Source: Effrenium voratum
Taxonomy: Eukaryota; Sar; Dinophyceae; Suessiales; Symbiodiniaceae
NCBI GenBank assembly: GCA_963377175.1
Contig: CAUJNA010001868.1
Span: forward strand, 535,380-599,379
DNA length: 64,000 bases
Direction of reading: 5' to 3'
This document shows positions 1 through 11,107 of the stretch, piece by piece (position 1 is the first letter of the stretch; each line of letters starts with the position of its first letter). A program made the position numbers and the translations under genes. Under the pieces are notes generated by a model. It was given only the letters and a program-made list of their open reading frames with translations, was not told the DNA's origin and made no database searches.

Positions 1-816
1 CTCTTCCTTCCCTTCCTTCCCTTCCCTTCCTTCCCTTCCTTCCCTTCCTTCCCTTCCTTCTCTTCCTCCCCTTTCTTCCCTTCCCTCCCCTTCCTTCTCT
101 TCCTTCGCTTTCTTCACTTCCTTCCCTTCCTTCCCTTCCTTCTCTTCCTTCCCTTCCTTCCCTTCCTTCTCTTCCTTCTCTTCCCTTCCTTCCCTTCCCT
201 CCCCTTCCTTCTCTTCCTTCCCTTCCTTCTCTTCCTTCCCTTTCTTCCCTTCCTTCCCTTCCTTCCCTTCCTTCTCTTCCTTCCCTTCCTTCCCTTCCTT
301 CCCTTGCTTCCCTTCCTTCTCGTCCTTCCCTTTCTTCCCTTCCCTCCCCCTCCCTTTCCTTTCCTTTCCTTTCCTTTCCTTTCCTTTCCTTCCCTTTCCT
401 TCCCTTCCTTCCCTTCCCTTCCTTCCCTTCCTTCCCTTCCTTCCCTTCCTTCTCTTCCTTCCCTTCCTTCCCTTCCCTTCCTTCCCTTCCTTCCCTTCCT
501 TCTCTTCCTTCCCTTTCTTCCCTTCCCTCCCCTTCCTCCCCTTCCTTCTCTTCCTTCCCTTCCTTCCCTTCCCTTCCTTCCCTTCCCTCCCCTTCCTTCT
601 CTTCCCTTCCTTCTCTTCCTTCCCTTCCTTCCCTTGCTTCCCTTCCTTCTCGTCCTTCCCTTTCTTCCCTTCCCTTCCCTTCCCCTCCCTTCCCTTCCTT
701 CCCTTCCTTCCCTTCCTCCCTTCCTCCCTTCCTCCCTTCCTCCCTTCCTCCCTTCCTCCCTTCCTCCCTTCCTCCCTTCCTTCCTTCCTTCCTTCCTTCC
801 TCCCTTCCTTCCTATG
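1..816. repeat. CCTT/CTTCC simple-repeat array
   Basis: Almost pure pyrimidine tract of CTTCC and CCTT units with scattered T insertions, running from the window edge to about 816. It becomes a regular CCCTT then CCTT array at 710-815. The long phenylalanine/proline/leucine-rich reading frame across it is a by-product of the repeat and is not a gene. Confidence 0.95.
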
Positions 817-2395
817 GTTTCCTTTATCGGGACTCCCCCATCGGTTCATCCCCGGACCTCCCTTCCCCGGGCTCGCGCTGAGAGGAGCGGCCGCCTGGCG
901 GAGCCCCTGGTGGCGCGGCTCATGCGCCAGGCGCGGCTGCGGATTGCTCTTCGGCTCTTCCCCAAAGGGCGCTTTTAAACCGGGGGTGTTGGGGTGTTTT
1001 GCCCGGGCTCGGGTTTTTGGGTTCGCCTTTGGTTTTGGTTTGGTTTTGGTGTGGCTTTTAGGCGGATTTGGTTTTTGGTTTCTGTTTGCGTAAACCCTGG
1101 CTGCCCTTGAGAAAAAAAACAGCACGCAAGGGGAGTGTTGAAACGGTGGGACCGGGTGAAACTTCAATGAAACAAGGGGGTAAACGCCCCACCTGCAGTT
1201 TGGGGGGGGGGCATGTGTGATAGTGGTCGTGGTCTACGATATGATTTTCCAAAATGAGCGAAAGCCATGATGTAGGTCCTTTGCTTGAATATGCCTCGTT
1301 TCGGGTTTTGAACTTATCGTGAAACTTTTTCTATATAGATATATGTATATGTACACATGTATAGATAAGAATATAGAGATTTGAGAGTTGACAAAAAGTT
1401 CTAAACGTTTCTTTCTTTCTTTTTCCTTTTTTTTTTTTTGGGGGGGGGGGGGGGGGGGCGGGCGGGCGATCCTGCCTCATTTCGCGGCACGAGATGGGGT
1501 TTAGATGGAATGGGGTTTGGGTTTTCGGTTTTGGGTATACAGCCATTATGCACACATCATGTACGCATTGTACTTCGCCTTAAACTCCATTCAGCATGGC
1601 TAGCTGACTGGGGTTTTGGGCGGCGACTTTTTAGCAGGGAGGACCGTGTTCCACTGGTTGAGTTCACTGCAAAACTCTGGAATGCTGAAAGTCGACTCAG
1701 TTTCTGACAGATGCTTTGGGCAAGAGGTTTGTATCGTCGTGAATCCGAAAGCTGGCAATCCAATGCTTGGATTTCCTCCACCTGGAGGTGATCTTGCTTA
1801 GGTGCTTGACAAGGTGTTGCACCCATCCGCCAAGTGCGACATTTGTTTCTAGAGATTCGGGAGCGAACACGGCTGAAGGCTACCTTCCCCACGTTAGCAC
1901 TTTGGAGAGGGCAACCTTCTTGTGTATTTATACAGACTCCTTCAGACCATGGAAACTCCCAGAAGGCCACTGTAAGTTTCGAGTCAAGTCCAAAAGGGGA
2001 ATCACCTTGGGGGTGCCATCAAACAAAATACAACTGTGGAGCCAAGTCTTCCAAAAGGGGAATCGCGTGGCTGGTATCAAACAAAATACGCGACAAAACC
2101 AATGATGTTTCTCGAAATGGACCCCGGGATTTCAACCGGAAACCACCAGGAACCACAGCAATTATGGAGGAGGGGGGCCATTTTTTAAGGTCCAGGACCC
2201 GAGGAGAAAGGAAGATCATCTTGTGTTTCTCGATGTACCGGAAACAGTCATTGAATCGAAGGTCCCCCTCCCATTTGGACACCCGCAACAAATGGGTGGT
2301 GTTCCTTTTGCTCCCCCTCCATCCCAAATTGTTTGTATCAAAGAAAACAAACCAAACCACCCCAAATGCCGTTTTTTTTTTTGTGCTCGCCGCAT
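817..2395. other. Intron or intergenic stretch upstream of the kinase exons
   Basis: GC-rich exon-like sequence at about 868-970 reads on + as a basic helix containing AEPLVARLMRQARLRIAL, but I cannot assign it. A poly-G run lies at 1440-1458. The kinase N-lobe exons (glycine loop, catalytic lysine) should lie here or beyond the left edge, and I could not recognise them. The long ORFs in the stretch are low-complexity or non-coding in character. Confidence 0.5.
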
Positions 2396-2481
2396 CTCTC
2401 GGATCGCGGGATCTCGGGAGATCGCCAGGTGCTGGCCGGAGCGGCCTTCTGCCACGCCCATGGGGTGGTGCACAGGGACCT
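2396..2481 (+). CDS. Gene 1 exon: kinase catalytic loop HRDL
   Basis: Frame with codons starting at 2471 reads RQVLAGAAFCHAHGVVHRDL. This is the alpha-E helix and catalytic loop of a Ser/Thr kinase, with the catalytic Asp at 2477-2479. The 3' end is set by a GT donor (GTGCCTTGG) at 2482, which leaves CT of the Leu codon. The next exon supplies G and then KPGN, restoring HRDLKPGN in phase. The 5' border near 2396 is approximate. The downstream intron is strongly G-rich. Confidence 0.85.
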
Positions 2482-2482
2482 G

Positions 2483-2600
2483 TGCCTTGGCTTGGGGGTT
2501 GGGGTCGGGGGGGTGGGGGAGGCGGTGGGGAAGGGTGGGGGGGTGGAAGGGGGAAGGGGGGTGGGGACTTTGGGGGGGGTGGGGGGTGGTCCAAGAGCAC
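2483..2600 (+). other. G-rich intron start, possible G-quadruplex
   Basis: Immediately after the exon donor the + strand is dominated by runs of 3-8 G separated by 1-4 bases (about 2495-2590). Such runs could fold as G-quadruplex in DNA or pre-mRNA. A similar G-rich block occurs at 22330-22395, just before another exon. Confidence 0.5.
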
Positions 2601-2845
2601 CATTTTGGTTGGTAACTCGGCAGACAAACAGTTATCAAGGCGGAGCCTCCGTTTGGATGGTCCTTCCTTCAAGGACACCATGATAGCAAGGGTTGAAGGG
2701 GGTCGTGATGATGAGGACCCCATCAGGAATGATTATGATTATGATCACCACCCTTCCCGTGGGCCTTGCCATTGCAGGCAAGGGGTCGGCGGATTAAAAG
2801 GGAGGTGGCGGGTCTGGCACCTTCTCATTGCGGTGATATATTTTC

Positions 2846-2981
2846 TTAAGAATGTTTTTTTTTTTTTTTTTTCTTTAATACAAATAAGAACATAACAAAA
2901 TAATCTTCCCCTTGTTGGTTTTGAAAGGAATCCATCACTACTTGTTGTTTCTTTTTCCAGGGGGCTTAAGCAAACGGCAGG
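2846..2981. repeat. TIR repeat family B, copy 1
   Basis: Starts near CTTAAGAATG and ends with GGGGCTTAAGCAAACGG, the family's inverted ends (consensus CCATTTGCTTAAG / CTTAAGCAAATGG). It contains the shared core CCTTGTTGGTTTTGAAAGG...TCACTACT. It lies inside the intron between the HRDL and KPGN exons and ends 27 bp before the acceptor. Confidence 0.75.
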
Positions 2982-3007
2982 ATGGCTTTGCTAAGCCCGC
3001 GAGTGAG

Positions 3008-3060
3008 GAAGCCAGGGAACGTGATGCTGAGCAAGTCGGACCTGCAGGAACAGCAGCTCG
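3008..3060 (+). CDS. Gene 1 exon: KPGN segment of the catalytic loop
   Basis: After an AG acceptor at 3006-3007 the sequence reads G-AAG-CCA-GGG-AAC, giving KPGNVMLSKSDLQEQQL. It continues HRDL of the previous exon without frame change. The usual Glu of KPEN is Gly here; this position varies among kinases and the metal-binding Asn is kept. The 3' end is placed at 3060 with a GC donor because one base is then left to complete the first codon of the DFG exon. That donor is less certain than the acceptor. Confidence 0.75.
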
Positions 3061-3091
3061 GCGGTTGGGACAGAGGGCACTGGATACATTC

Positions 3092-3209
3092 CTAGGCCCC
3101 CCAGTAGTGCCCTTTTACCGTTTCTTTTGGGGGACGGTCCCCCTACCAAAAAAAAGACGACAGAAAAAAATCGGGTACCCTGATTCGAACCTCTCTACTT
3201 GAGGACCTG
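3092..3209. repeat. TIR repeat family A, copy 1
   Basis: Begins CTAGGCCCCCCAGTAG and ends CTACTTGAGGACCT, the two inverted ends of family A (consensus CTAGGTCCCCCAGTAG / CTACTGGAGGACCTAG). Internal landmarks are TGCCCTTTTACC, a G run, and GGTACCCTNATTC.AACCTCT. This copy has TTCGAAC where others have TTCTAAC. Confidence 0.85.
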
Positions 3210-3229
3210 CATTCTGCGCTTGATTGTCC

Positions 3230-3358
3230 TTGCTGGTGTGATAGGCAGGGAATGAGGGAAAATGACCCGGAAGGGGATTCCCATATTGAAGACAATCAGA
3301 GGGGATGGTTTTTCCAGGGGGCATTCCATTTCTCATTCCCTGCCTATCGCACCAGCAA
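3230..3358. repeat. Hairpin element with 28-bp inverted ends
   Basis: The left arm TTGCTGGTGTGATAGGCAGG... (3230-3260) is the reverse complement of the right arm at 3330-3357, with about one mismatch. They enclose about 70 bp. The element lies 20 bp after family A copy 1, so two foldback elements sit in the same intron. Confidence 0.75.
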
Positions 3359-3573
3359 GTATCTCACTCGCACTAGATCGCAGTTGGCTTGAGTTGACCG
3401 GTTTGCTCGGGGAACGAGCTCAGCGATCCGGGGGCAAAGCGAGCTCGTGATGAAGGTCCGCTACTTGAGGTTCGCGTTGCCATTTCCACAATGGCACCGT
3501 GTTGGATCCAACCCTGAAAAACAGGGTTGCTTCTCTGAGGATTGCAAGCGAACCATCCACAAACCGCGGAGAA

Positions 3574-3620
3574 AGTACAGGTGTGTGTGTGTGTGTGTGG
3601 TGTGTGTGTGTGTGAGTGTG
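3574..3620. repeat. GT microsatellite
   Basis: (GT)n interrupted by GG and GA, lying in the intron between the KPGN and DFG exons. Confidence 0.9.
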
Positions 3621-3799
3621 TTCCCTTGCATCACATCAACCGAGCCAGAAAAACCGCAACTAAAGGCAGGGCCAGCCTGTGGTAACATTATCTCCCCATA
3701 CAGCAGCCAAGCCCAGCTTGAAATCGTGGGGGTTGCTTGCGAGCCGTTAGCTGGGTATGGGTCAAAGTTAAACCACCAAATGGACCGCAGGGGTTTGGT

Positions 3800-3870
3800 C
3801 CATGTTTCCATTTCCCAGCATTTCATTCTGGGGTTAGCATATGTTTGACAACCACGGCCAGCCAACGCTC
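3800..3870. repeat. Repeat family G, copy 1
   Basis: Shares GTTTCCATTTCCCAG...TTTGACAACCACGGCCA with copies near 49305, 50200, 53735 and 55147. The family has a first half resembling TTTCCATTTACCAAGG and a second half resembling TTTTTGACAACCACAGCCA. Confidence 0.5.
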
Positions 3871-4366
3871 GTGGCCGTCTTAGGAGTCCAAGATGGCTGA
3901 CCGGCAGCCTCTGCTATGCCTCCATGGGCGCGGTGGATGAAGGCCGCTTGCGCGGGCATGGGGGGGTGGGGGGGTTCGAAGCCAAGCCCGTCACACCCGA
4001 AGGAATGCGGCCAATGCGCCGTATGTCCGCGTTCATGGCGGCAATTTTCGATCCTATGGCCACAAAAAGCCAAGAGGGAAGCTGAAAAGTGGTTGGGCAT
4101 GAATCCTTATCATGGCCACCGCGCTCAAAGCAATTGTCGCACCTATGGCTATGAAGTTTAAGAGGGAATCTGAAAGGTGGTTGGACATAAATCATGTCCA
4201 CCAAAGGGTCTTTCATTGAAACTTGGTGGCTCTCAGCCATCCGGTTCCTCAGCTTTTTAGATCCTTTTGGTGTTTCGTGCTAGTGTCCATTCAACCCACA
4301 AAAAGTTATTCACTTTCGGGGGACCTGAAAACGGGTCGTGCCCCGTGCCCAAAGTGTTGGCGCCAG

Positions 4367-4463
4367 GGATCTACGACTGCAAGATCATTGACTTCGGGTT
4401 GTCAGAGACCTTCGACCCCTCGGATCCCAACAGTGGCATCACCGACGTCAACGGGACTCCGGC
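4367..4463 (+). CDS. Gene 1 exon: kinase DFG and activation segment
   Basis: Reads GIYDCKIIDFGLSETF and then an Asp/Ser/Pro-rich activation segment ending VNGTP. The DFG Asp binds the metal of ATP. The AG acceptor is at 4365-4366. The donor at 4464 is GTGCC, the same motif as after the HRDL exon. Two bases (GC) are left and are completed by G at 4711, giving NGTPAYMAPE in phase. Confidence 0.88.
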
Positions 4464-4710
4464 GTGCCTCGCGCTTTGCGCGAAGCGTGGCGTCCTTCGA
4501 AGGCTTGGGAAGCCTTTAGAGGGATTTGTTCCCTGCGAAGCGAAAAAAGAAGAAGTTCAGCCGGTATGCCCGGTGAATCCCAGTTGTTGCTGTATAGATA
4601 GCAGGGAACTGGGGAAGCAGACATGTTCCCTTTCGTCTCAGGATGGCTGCCTTGGTTAGCCCGGGTAAATGGATCGGAGCCAAGGCTTTTCGACAGAGAA
4701 GCGGACTAAG

Positions 4711-4742
4711 GTACATGGCCCCGGAGATTTGCATGCGCTCCG
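4711..4742 (+). CDS. Gene 1 micro-exon: APE motif
   Basis: A 32-bp exon reading YMAPEICMRS, the P+1 loop and APE motif. The acceptor is CTAAG at 4706-4710. The donor is GCAGGG at 4743, a GC-AG intron that joins to the next exon as SGKYGAKSDVW. The exon is very short but its phase fits on both sides. Confidence 0.82.
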
Positions 4743-5077
4743 GCAGGGGGCCTAGCAATTCTTGTTCGGGACATGAGCGAGGTAGGTTCACGCGGAGCGG
4801 AGTTTGGTTTTGAGGCCGGAGCCATTAAAAGGCTGTTCGCCGCATCTCTGGGGCAAGGCTTGTTTTTGGTTCTGAACTATTCCAAAAAGTGCAACTCGCA
4901 GCGGGAGCCGAATTCTCTTCTGGTCAGAACCGCGGAATGGTGGAGAAGTGTGGTTTACCGACAGGGCTTTTGTGTAGTGTTGGGAAATGCAAAGATTATT
5001 GGTGGTCTCAACCCAGACCTGCCATCCCTTGTGTTTCTTGGTACATTATTTATGTATAACTATATATATATACACGC

Positions 5078-5207
5078 ATACTGTGGATGGACACAATCCT
5101 GCACCACCTACGAAACCATGGAATGATTCAATTCCCCTGTAAATACCAACTAACAATGGTTACCCATGGTTTGAAGGTGGTGCGGGATTTCGTCCATCCA
5201 CAGTATA
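5078..5207. repeat. TIR repeat family C, copy 1
   Basis: Starts ATACTGTGGATGGAC and ends GTCCATCCACAGTAT, a perfect-looking inverted pair of about 15 bp. The internal sequence includes ACCATGG and ATGATTC..TTCCCCTGTAAATACCA. It is flanked by TA-rich DNA on both sides. Confidence 0.9.
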
Positions 5208-5271
5208 TATATATATATACACATCTCTCTATCTCTTCCGAAGGAGCGTGGCAAAAAGAGACAGTCCCGAG

Positions 5272-5348
5272 GGAAGTACGGCGCCAAGAGCGACGTGTGG
5301 TCCATCGGAGTCATGGCATACGAGCTGATCACCGGATGTCTACCTTTC
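5272..5348 (+). CDS. Gene 1 exon: kinase subdomain IX
   Basis: Reads KYGAKSDVWSIGVMAYELI and then TGCLPF. The DVWSxG motif is the alpha-F helix Asp/Trp signature of Ser/Thr kinases. The acceptor AG is at 5270-5271. The 3' end may extend some codons past LPF. The alpha-G exon expected next was not found; a weak candidate near 5600-5680 (RHRDLFEITKKYEDVNSF) does not align convincingly. Confidence 0.85.
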
Positions 5349-6099
5349 GGCCTTTCGGCGGGCAGTGCCCATGGATGTCCGTTTTGTTTTTCTCCTTAGC
5401 TTGGTTAGAAATAGATGGGTTCCGCGAGTGTAGTGGTTTGCCTTTTTAATTCATTTACTGGGTTGTCTATTGTTCCAAAAGGTCACCCATGGCAGTGCGA
5501 AGAGCAGATTTGAGCAACTTGGAACACCCGCATTGATCAGGGCCATTTTTGCCGCATCTTTTCGAGCCCGAGCTTGAAAGCTCTTGTTTGACGCTTAGAG
5601 GTGATGCGTCGGACTACCCCGGCCGCCATCGCGATCTCTTTGAGATCACCAAGAAGTACGAAGATGTGAACTCCTTTTGGACCTTGATGCCGAAGGAGGG
5701 GTTGCGTCCGCTTTGACCATTGAAACACTCTCCTGGAGGGCGCTCCCTGACAGGAGCACTGGAGAGAAGCAAGAGACATGTGGCTGCTTGTTTGCATTGC
5801 TAAAGGGTCTCGAGAGTCTCGATACTTTTTCGGCTCACTTGCGATGCTGCCATTGATCAGCCACATCCATAGTTGCCAGGGGCCTCCTTCACTCCCAAAG
5901 TGGACACATGATTTGGCCTCTAGTTTTGACCCATGAATTTTCATGAGCGAACACCCTCAAACCTGGTAGAAGAGATCCCCAATCAAGATTCATGCCCATC
6001 GGGTTTGTTTCCAACTTTGGGGACCCCAAAATTGGTTCCCCTTTTTCCCGCCGTCCGGGGGTTCGGTTCTGCGAGTGTCGCAGTCCGTGCGCAGCCGAG

Positions 6100-6165
6100 G
6101 GAGCAGAGCAGCAAGAGCTTTCGGAGCTTTGTGTCCGGCCTCCTGCTGCGTGATCCCAACGACAG
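6100..6165 (+). CDS. Gene 1 exon: kinase subdomain XI, first half
   Basis: Reads EQSSKSFRSFVSGLLLRDPN, matching the alpha-H region (Fv..LL..DP..R) of CDPK kinase domains. The 3' end at 6165 with a GC donor (GCGTCG) leaves AG. The next exon supplies G-CCA-TCG, which restores DPNDRPSA, the canonical sequence here. The 5' border is approximate. Confidence 0.8.
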
Positions 6166-7266
6166 GCGTCGATTTGTTCGAGGGACGCCGCCGTTTTTGT
6201 TTTTGTTTGGCGGGTCGGACGAAAGAGGGGGCGAAGGCGCAAAGGGACCCTCTCTTTCTCCTTTCCTTTTTTTTTGGGGGGGGGGAGGGGAGGGAGGGGA
6301 ACACTGATTGCAGGTTCCTACAGGAAATTCGCAAAACAACGTTTTGAAGTGTTTGAGCGTTGCAATCCTGCCACGTCTTTCACCATTTGTTTTCTTTGTA
6401 TGGTTTTTCAGATGGGCCCTTTGTTTCGCCCCTAGCTGGACCTTCCTGAAATGCTCTTCTGACTGAACAGGGGTTTCCAAGAGACATATTTTGGCCATTT
6501 TGTCAGAAGTGCTTCCTGGTTGTGATTCGGGGGCATCAAGCAGGAGACTTTTCAAGGATACTTTGGGTTTTCAGGCAGCTGGGAAAGAACGGACAATGCT
6601 CCAACTATGAGAGATATGAACCGCTGACTTTTTCGGGCGCTGGGCTCAGTTAAAAAGGGCTTCTACATTGATTGGGGCCGCCCCGTTTGGATATGTGTTC
6701 GACCATTTTCCTCAAGTTTAGTCACATGTCAATCTGAATTTCTCGAAATTGGGCATCATGTAGGGTCCTTACACTTCCTTCTCGCAAGAGTCAACCACTA
6801 CAGCTTCATGTCGCCATACCCATCTCCCAATTAAAGTGGTGCATGGTGGGTTTGATACAACCCCATTGGGGCACCAACTAAGCTCGGGAAGGAGTTGATT
6901 CAACGTGAGCCAACCACAATTACTGCACCCTGCCTTGTGGCTTACCTGGACATCGACCAAGACTTCTTCCCCTCACTTGCTTCGACTTTCAACTTCAGTG
7001 GTTTTCCCTCAAGAGTCATCCTAATGTGTTTGGGTGGAGGGTTCCACACAGGTTCCAAGGTTCCAGGGAGGTCTGAGGCTGCTGGGGAGGCCTCTTGGGC
7101 TTTGCTCGTGCTACCCGTGGGCTCAGCGCCTGCCCAAAATGTCCAAACCCTGACGCGGCTCCCGAAAAAATAAACATGACCAAACCACTTCTGTGGAGCC
7201 CAAGTTTTGCCCACTTTTCTATACACACCCCTTTGCCCCCCACCCCCTTTGGTCCCTGCCACGCAG

Positions 7267-7390
7267 GCCATCGGCCTGGGAGGCGATGGAGGAGCCCTGG
7301 CTGACAAAGTTCAAAAGCCCCAGGGACGGGCTCACGGAGGAGATCCTCGAGTCCATCATCACCTACGCCCAGGCGCGGTTCCATCGGCGC
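7267..7390 (+). CDS. Gene 1 exon: end of kinase domain and autoinhibitory junction
   Basis: Reads PSAWEAMEEPWLTKF, the conserved kinase end (RPSA..AL.HPWL), then an amphipathic stretch TEEILESIITYAQARFHRR. In CDPKs the region after HPWL is the autoinhibitory junction that contacts the calmodulin-like domain. The acceptor is at 7265-7266. The donor GTTCGC at 7391 is phase 0 and joins to [11 protein letters not shown]. Confidence 0.85.
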
Positions 7391-7979
7391 GTTCGCGGTG
7401 TTTGGCCCGGTGGGTTCTCTCCCGCGCCGTTCGGGGCCTTCGCTCCCTCCGCGGGGGCGGTTGGGGTTGGAGCTGCGGGTGGTGAAGAGTCAAAATCGGA
7501 TGGGTAGCTAAAAGGGGCACCAAAAAAGGAGGGCCATGATTGGGGTGGCACATATTCTGACAAGAGCACCGTTTGATTTGGCCAAAAGGACATCAACGGG
7601 GGATGGGTCATTGCCAAGGCTGATTCATGGCATGGCTAAGAGTAAGCTTCCTAGATCTAGTCATCTTTTGTCTAACCCCGCAGTTGGGAAACCAGCGTGT
7701 TTCAATCCACCACAACGCCCCAGGTTCGGCTTAGGGTCCACTTGTTGGTTTCGTGGGGTTATAGTCAGGCTGATATTTTGTGTGAGATGAGCATTGGATT
7801 CTGAGTCCTGGCAGCTTTCCAGTTTTATGCGTCAGATTCCTCTTACCCCCCCCCCCGGGAAAAGCTAAAATGCAACCCAATAGGACACTCGCAACCCAAC
7901 TCCCCAAAAAGCCACACGCTTCCTGACATAGCATCCGCAAGGCAAGTTTGCTCCAGGACTGTCAGATTACATACGGGTG

Positions 7980-8125
7980 ATACTGTGGTTGGAGGAAATC
8001 CTGCACCACACAAGAAACCCTTGAATGATTCGATTCCGCTTTAAATACCAAGAAACGTAATATAATGGTTTCAACCATGGTTTCCGTTCGTGGTGCCTAA
8101 GCGGATTTCGCAACCATCCACAGTA
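7980..8125. repeat. TIR repeat family C, copy 2
   Basis: Starts ATACTGTGGTTGGAGG and ends CAACCATCCACAGTA. The interior shares CCTGCACCAC, TGAATGATTCGATTCC and AACCATGG with the other C copies. Confidence 0.85.
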
Positions 8126-8577
8126 GGGCACCTCTCGGGTTTCACTGAGGCTCCTCACTTCGAGAAGGCCGGGTTTCGGTTTGCCGCTGGGAATCCGCTT
8201 CCGGTTGAATTTTCAGACCCCGAAAAGAAGATCAACTCCAAAAAGGTCACAGGCAGTGAAAAAAAAAGCCTGGAGCCGAGACTTGTGTCGCACCTGTCTT
8301 CCCCTGGCTGTTCTGCAACTTGTCATCTCTGGCTCATGCTGGGCAGTGAACTCCAAAAAGGGCACATTCCAATGGGTTTCCAACAGAAAGAGGGTGCATC
8401 GCTTTGCTCTCTTTCCGCGCGTTTTTCTTTTGGGCTTTGTTGTCCATCAAAAAATCCCGTCAACCACTTCGTGTTTGTTTTTGCAGGGTCGGTCAAGTGG
8501 GTCTTGGGTTCCTGAGCTTCGGAACAAGCATATGGATAATATTGCATATATATGTATATATATATATACACAAACAT

Positions 8578-9218
8578 GACCATGCATACATACATACATA
8601 CATAAATACATACCTACACATCTACCTACATACATACATACATACACATACCTACATACATACATACCTACCTACATACACATACATACACATACATACA
8701 CATACATACACATACAAATACATACGCATACATACATACATACATACATACATACATACATACATAAATACACACCTACATACATACATACATACACATA
8801 CGTACATACATACATACCTACATACCTACCTACATACATACATATACATATACATACATATCTATATATACATACATACATACATGCATAAATACCTACC
8901 TACCTACATACATACCTACCTACCTGCATACATACATACGCATACACACATATATACAGGCATACATACATACATACCTACCGACATACCTACCTACATA
9001 CATACATACATACACATACATACATACATACATACATACATAAATACATACATACAACCATACACATACATACATACCTACCTACACACATGCCTACATA
9101 CATACATACATGCATGCATGCATACACACATACCTACATACATACACAGACATACACAGACAGACACATACATACATATACATACATACAAAAAATCAAT
9201 CCTACCTACCTTCATACA

Positions 9219-9252
<34 letters not shown>

Positions 9253-10560
9253 CCTACCTACCTACCTACATATCTACCTGCATACATACACAAACGTACA
9301 TACATACATGCATACATACCTACCTACCTACATACCTACCTACCTACGTACACACACATACGTACATACATGCACACATACATACTACCTATATAGCTAA
9401 ATACATACTTACATACACATACGTACATACATACATACATACATACATACAAGCATACATGCATACATACCTACCTACACACCGACATAAATACATACAC
9501 ATACGTACATGCTTACATACATACCTATCTACATGCATACATACATACATACACATACGTACATATAAATGCATACATACATACATACATACACATACAT
9601 ACATACATACACACATACATACATACATGCATGCATGCATGCATACATACATACCTACATGCACATACATACATACATTCATGCACGCATACATACATAC
9701 ATACATTCACACACACACATACGTACATATACATTAATACTTACATACATACATACTTACATACATACATACATACACACACATACACACATACACACAT
9801 ACACACACATACACACATACACACATACATACATACATATATACCTACCTACCTACCTACATATCTACCTGCATACATACACATACGTATATACATACAT
9901 GCATACATACCTACCTACCTACATACCTACCTACGTACATACACATACGTACATGCATGCACACACACATACGTACACACCTACCTATATAGCTAAATAC
10001 ATACTTACATACACATACGTACATACATACGTACACACAAGCATACACACATACACACATACACACATACACACATACATACATACACACATACATACAT
10101 ACATACATACATACATGCATACCTACATACATACATACATACATATACACATACATACATACATACATACATACATACATACATACATACATACATACAT
10201 ACATACATACATACATACATACATACATGCACACGTACATACATACATACATACATACATACATACATACATACATACATACATGCATGCATGCATGCAT
10301 ACATACCTACATGCACATACATACATACATTCATGCACGCATACATACATACATACATTCACACACATACGTACATACATACACACATACATATATCACA
10401 TTACACTACATTCACATTACAGTACATTACATTACATTAGATCACATTACATTACATTAGATCACACTACATTACAGTACATTACATTACATTACGTTAC
10501 ATTACAATACAATATAATGCAATACAACTACATACATACATACATACGCGCACATATATA
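8578..10560. repeat. CATA (ACAT) microsatellite array, about 2 kb
   Basis: Imperfect (CATA)n with CACA, CCTA, CGTA and GCAT variants. The 3' end (about 10395-10530) switches to a CATTA pentamer phase. The same two units, in the opposite orientation, form the array at 23763-28174. Long reading frames across it (YIHTYIHT or MYVCMYVC repeats) are artefacts. Confidence 0.97.
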
Positions 10561-10861
10561 TATATATGTATACATATATTGCAAGCATGATGGCCAAGTC
10601 AATTCATCACATCCCGTTCACTGGCTCTCGGGTCCCTCTGGTTTGAACTTCCCGCGGCAGCGGGTCACAGCGGACCTACGTCAGTCCATTTTCAGCTGTC
10701 CGGCCAAAGATGAACAACCAACCAGAAATGGCCCCCTTTTCATTTTTTTGCCGTTGGGGTCACTGGAGCTGAGTTTGTGAGTTGGACACCCCGATCTCGA
10801 CAGGAACGTGAGGGTTAGAAGACTTAGTAGTTGCTTGGTAGCCATCTTTGTGGCAAGTCCC

Positions 10862-10972
10862 TTTCCGTGAAAACCAGGGTCACCAAAACCCAAACTCCCC
10901 AAAACCCAAACTCCCCAAACTCTCAAACCCCAAAGCCTCCAAACCTCCAAACCTCCAAAACTCCAACTTCTG
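10862..10972. repeat. CCAAA/CTCC tandem tract
   Basis: Irregular tandem of AACCCAAACTCCCC and ACCTCCAA units just upstream of the first EF-hand exon. It could act as a long polypyrimidine-poor spacer; no function is evident. Confidence 0.7.
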
Positions 10973-11017
10973 TCAGAAATCTGGGAGATCAAGTTAAAAC
11001 CAGCCCCTTGAGCTCAG

Positions 11018-11101
11018 ATTTGCCTGCTGCTTATCGCGGCGCGGCTGGATGGGGAGCAGTTGGAGCCATTCCGGCACGCCTTCCTGGGCATCGATACCGC
11101 T
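11018..11101 (+). CDS. Gene 1 exon: start of the calmodulin-like (EF-hand) domain
   Basis: Reads [20 protein letters not shown] and then AFLGIDTA. This matches the junction-to-EF-hand-1 region of CDPKs: a hydrophobic ALxxIA..L helix, then a helix ending in F..iD at the start of a Ca2+-binding loop. The acceptor is at 11016-11017 and joins phase 0 to FHRR of the previous exon. The rest of loop 1 must be in another exon that I did not find. Confidence 0.75.
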
Positions 11102-11107
11102 CCTCGG

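Larger units (their letters stand above)
7391..11017 (+). other. Large intron of gene 1
   Basis: Contains TIR family C copy 2 (7980-8125), an AT-rich TATA tract near 8545-8575, the CATA array (8578-10560) and a tract of repeated CCAAA/CTCC units (10862-10970). No exon was recognised in it. The flanking exons join in phase 0. Confidence 0.65.

Noticed and set aside
304..978. 224-residue Pro/Leu/Phe/Ser frame
   Set aside because: Translation of the CCTT array. Only the last ~35 residues outside the array could be an exon and they are not identifiable.
1834..2895. 353-residue + frame through the HRDL exon
   Set aside because: It reads the kinase exon in the wrong frame and is otherwise Gly-rich intron sequence; a chance ORF.
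3160..3200. TTCGAAC in family A copy 1 as a tRNA T-loop
   Set aside because: Other family A copies have TTCTAAC and the element has TIRs, not a cloverleaf.
5590..5690. Candidate kinase alpha-G exon with RHRDLFEITKKYEDVNSF
   Set aside because: It does not align with the expected alpha-G/alpha-H pattern, and the HRDL in it is not the catalytic loop, which is at 2471-2482.
8404..10780. Long YIHTYIHT/MYVC frames
   Set aside because: Translation of the CATA array.
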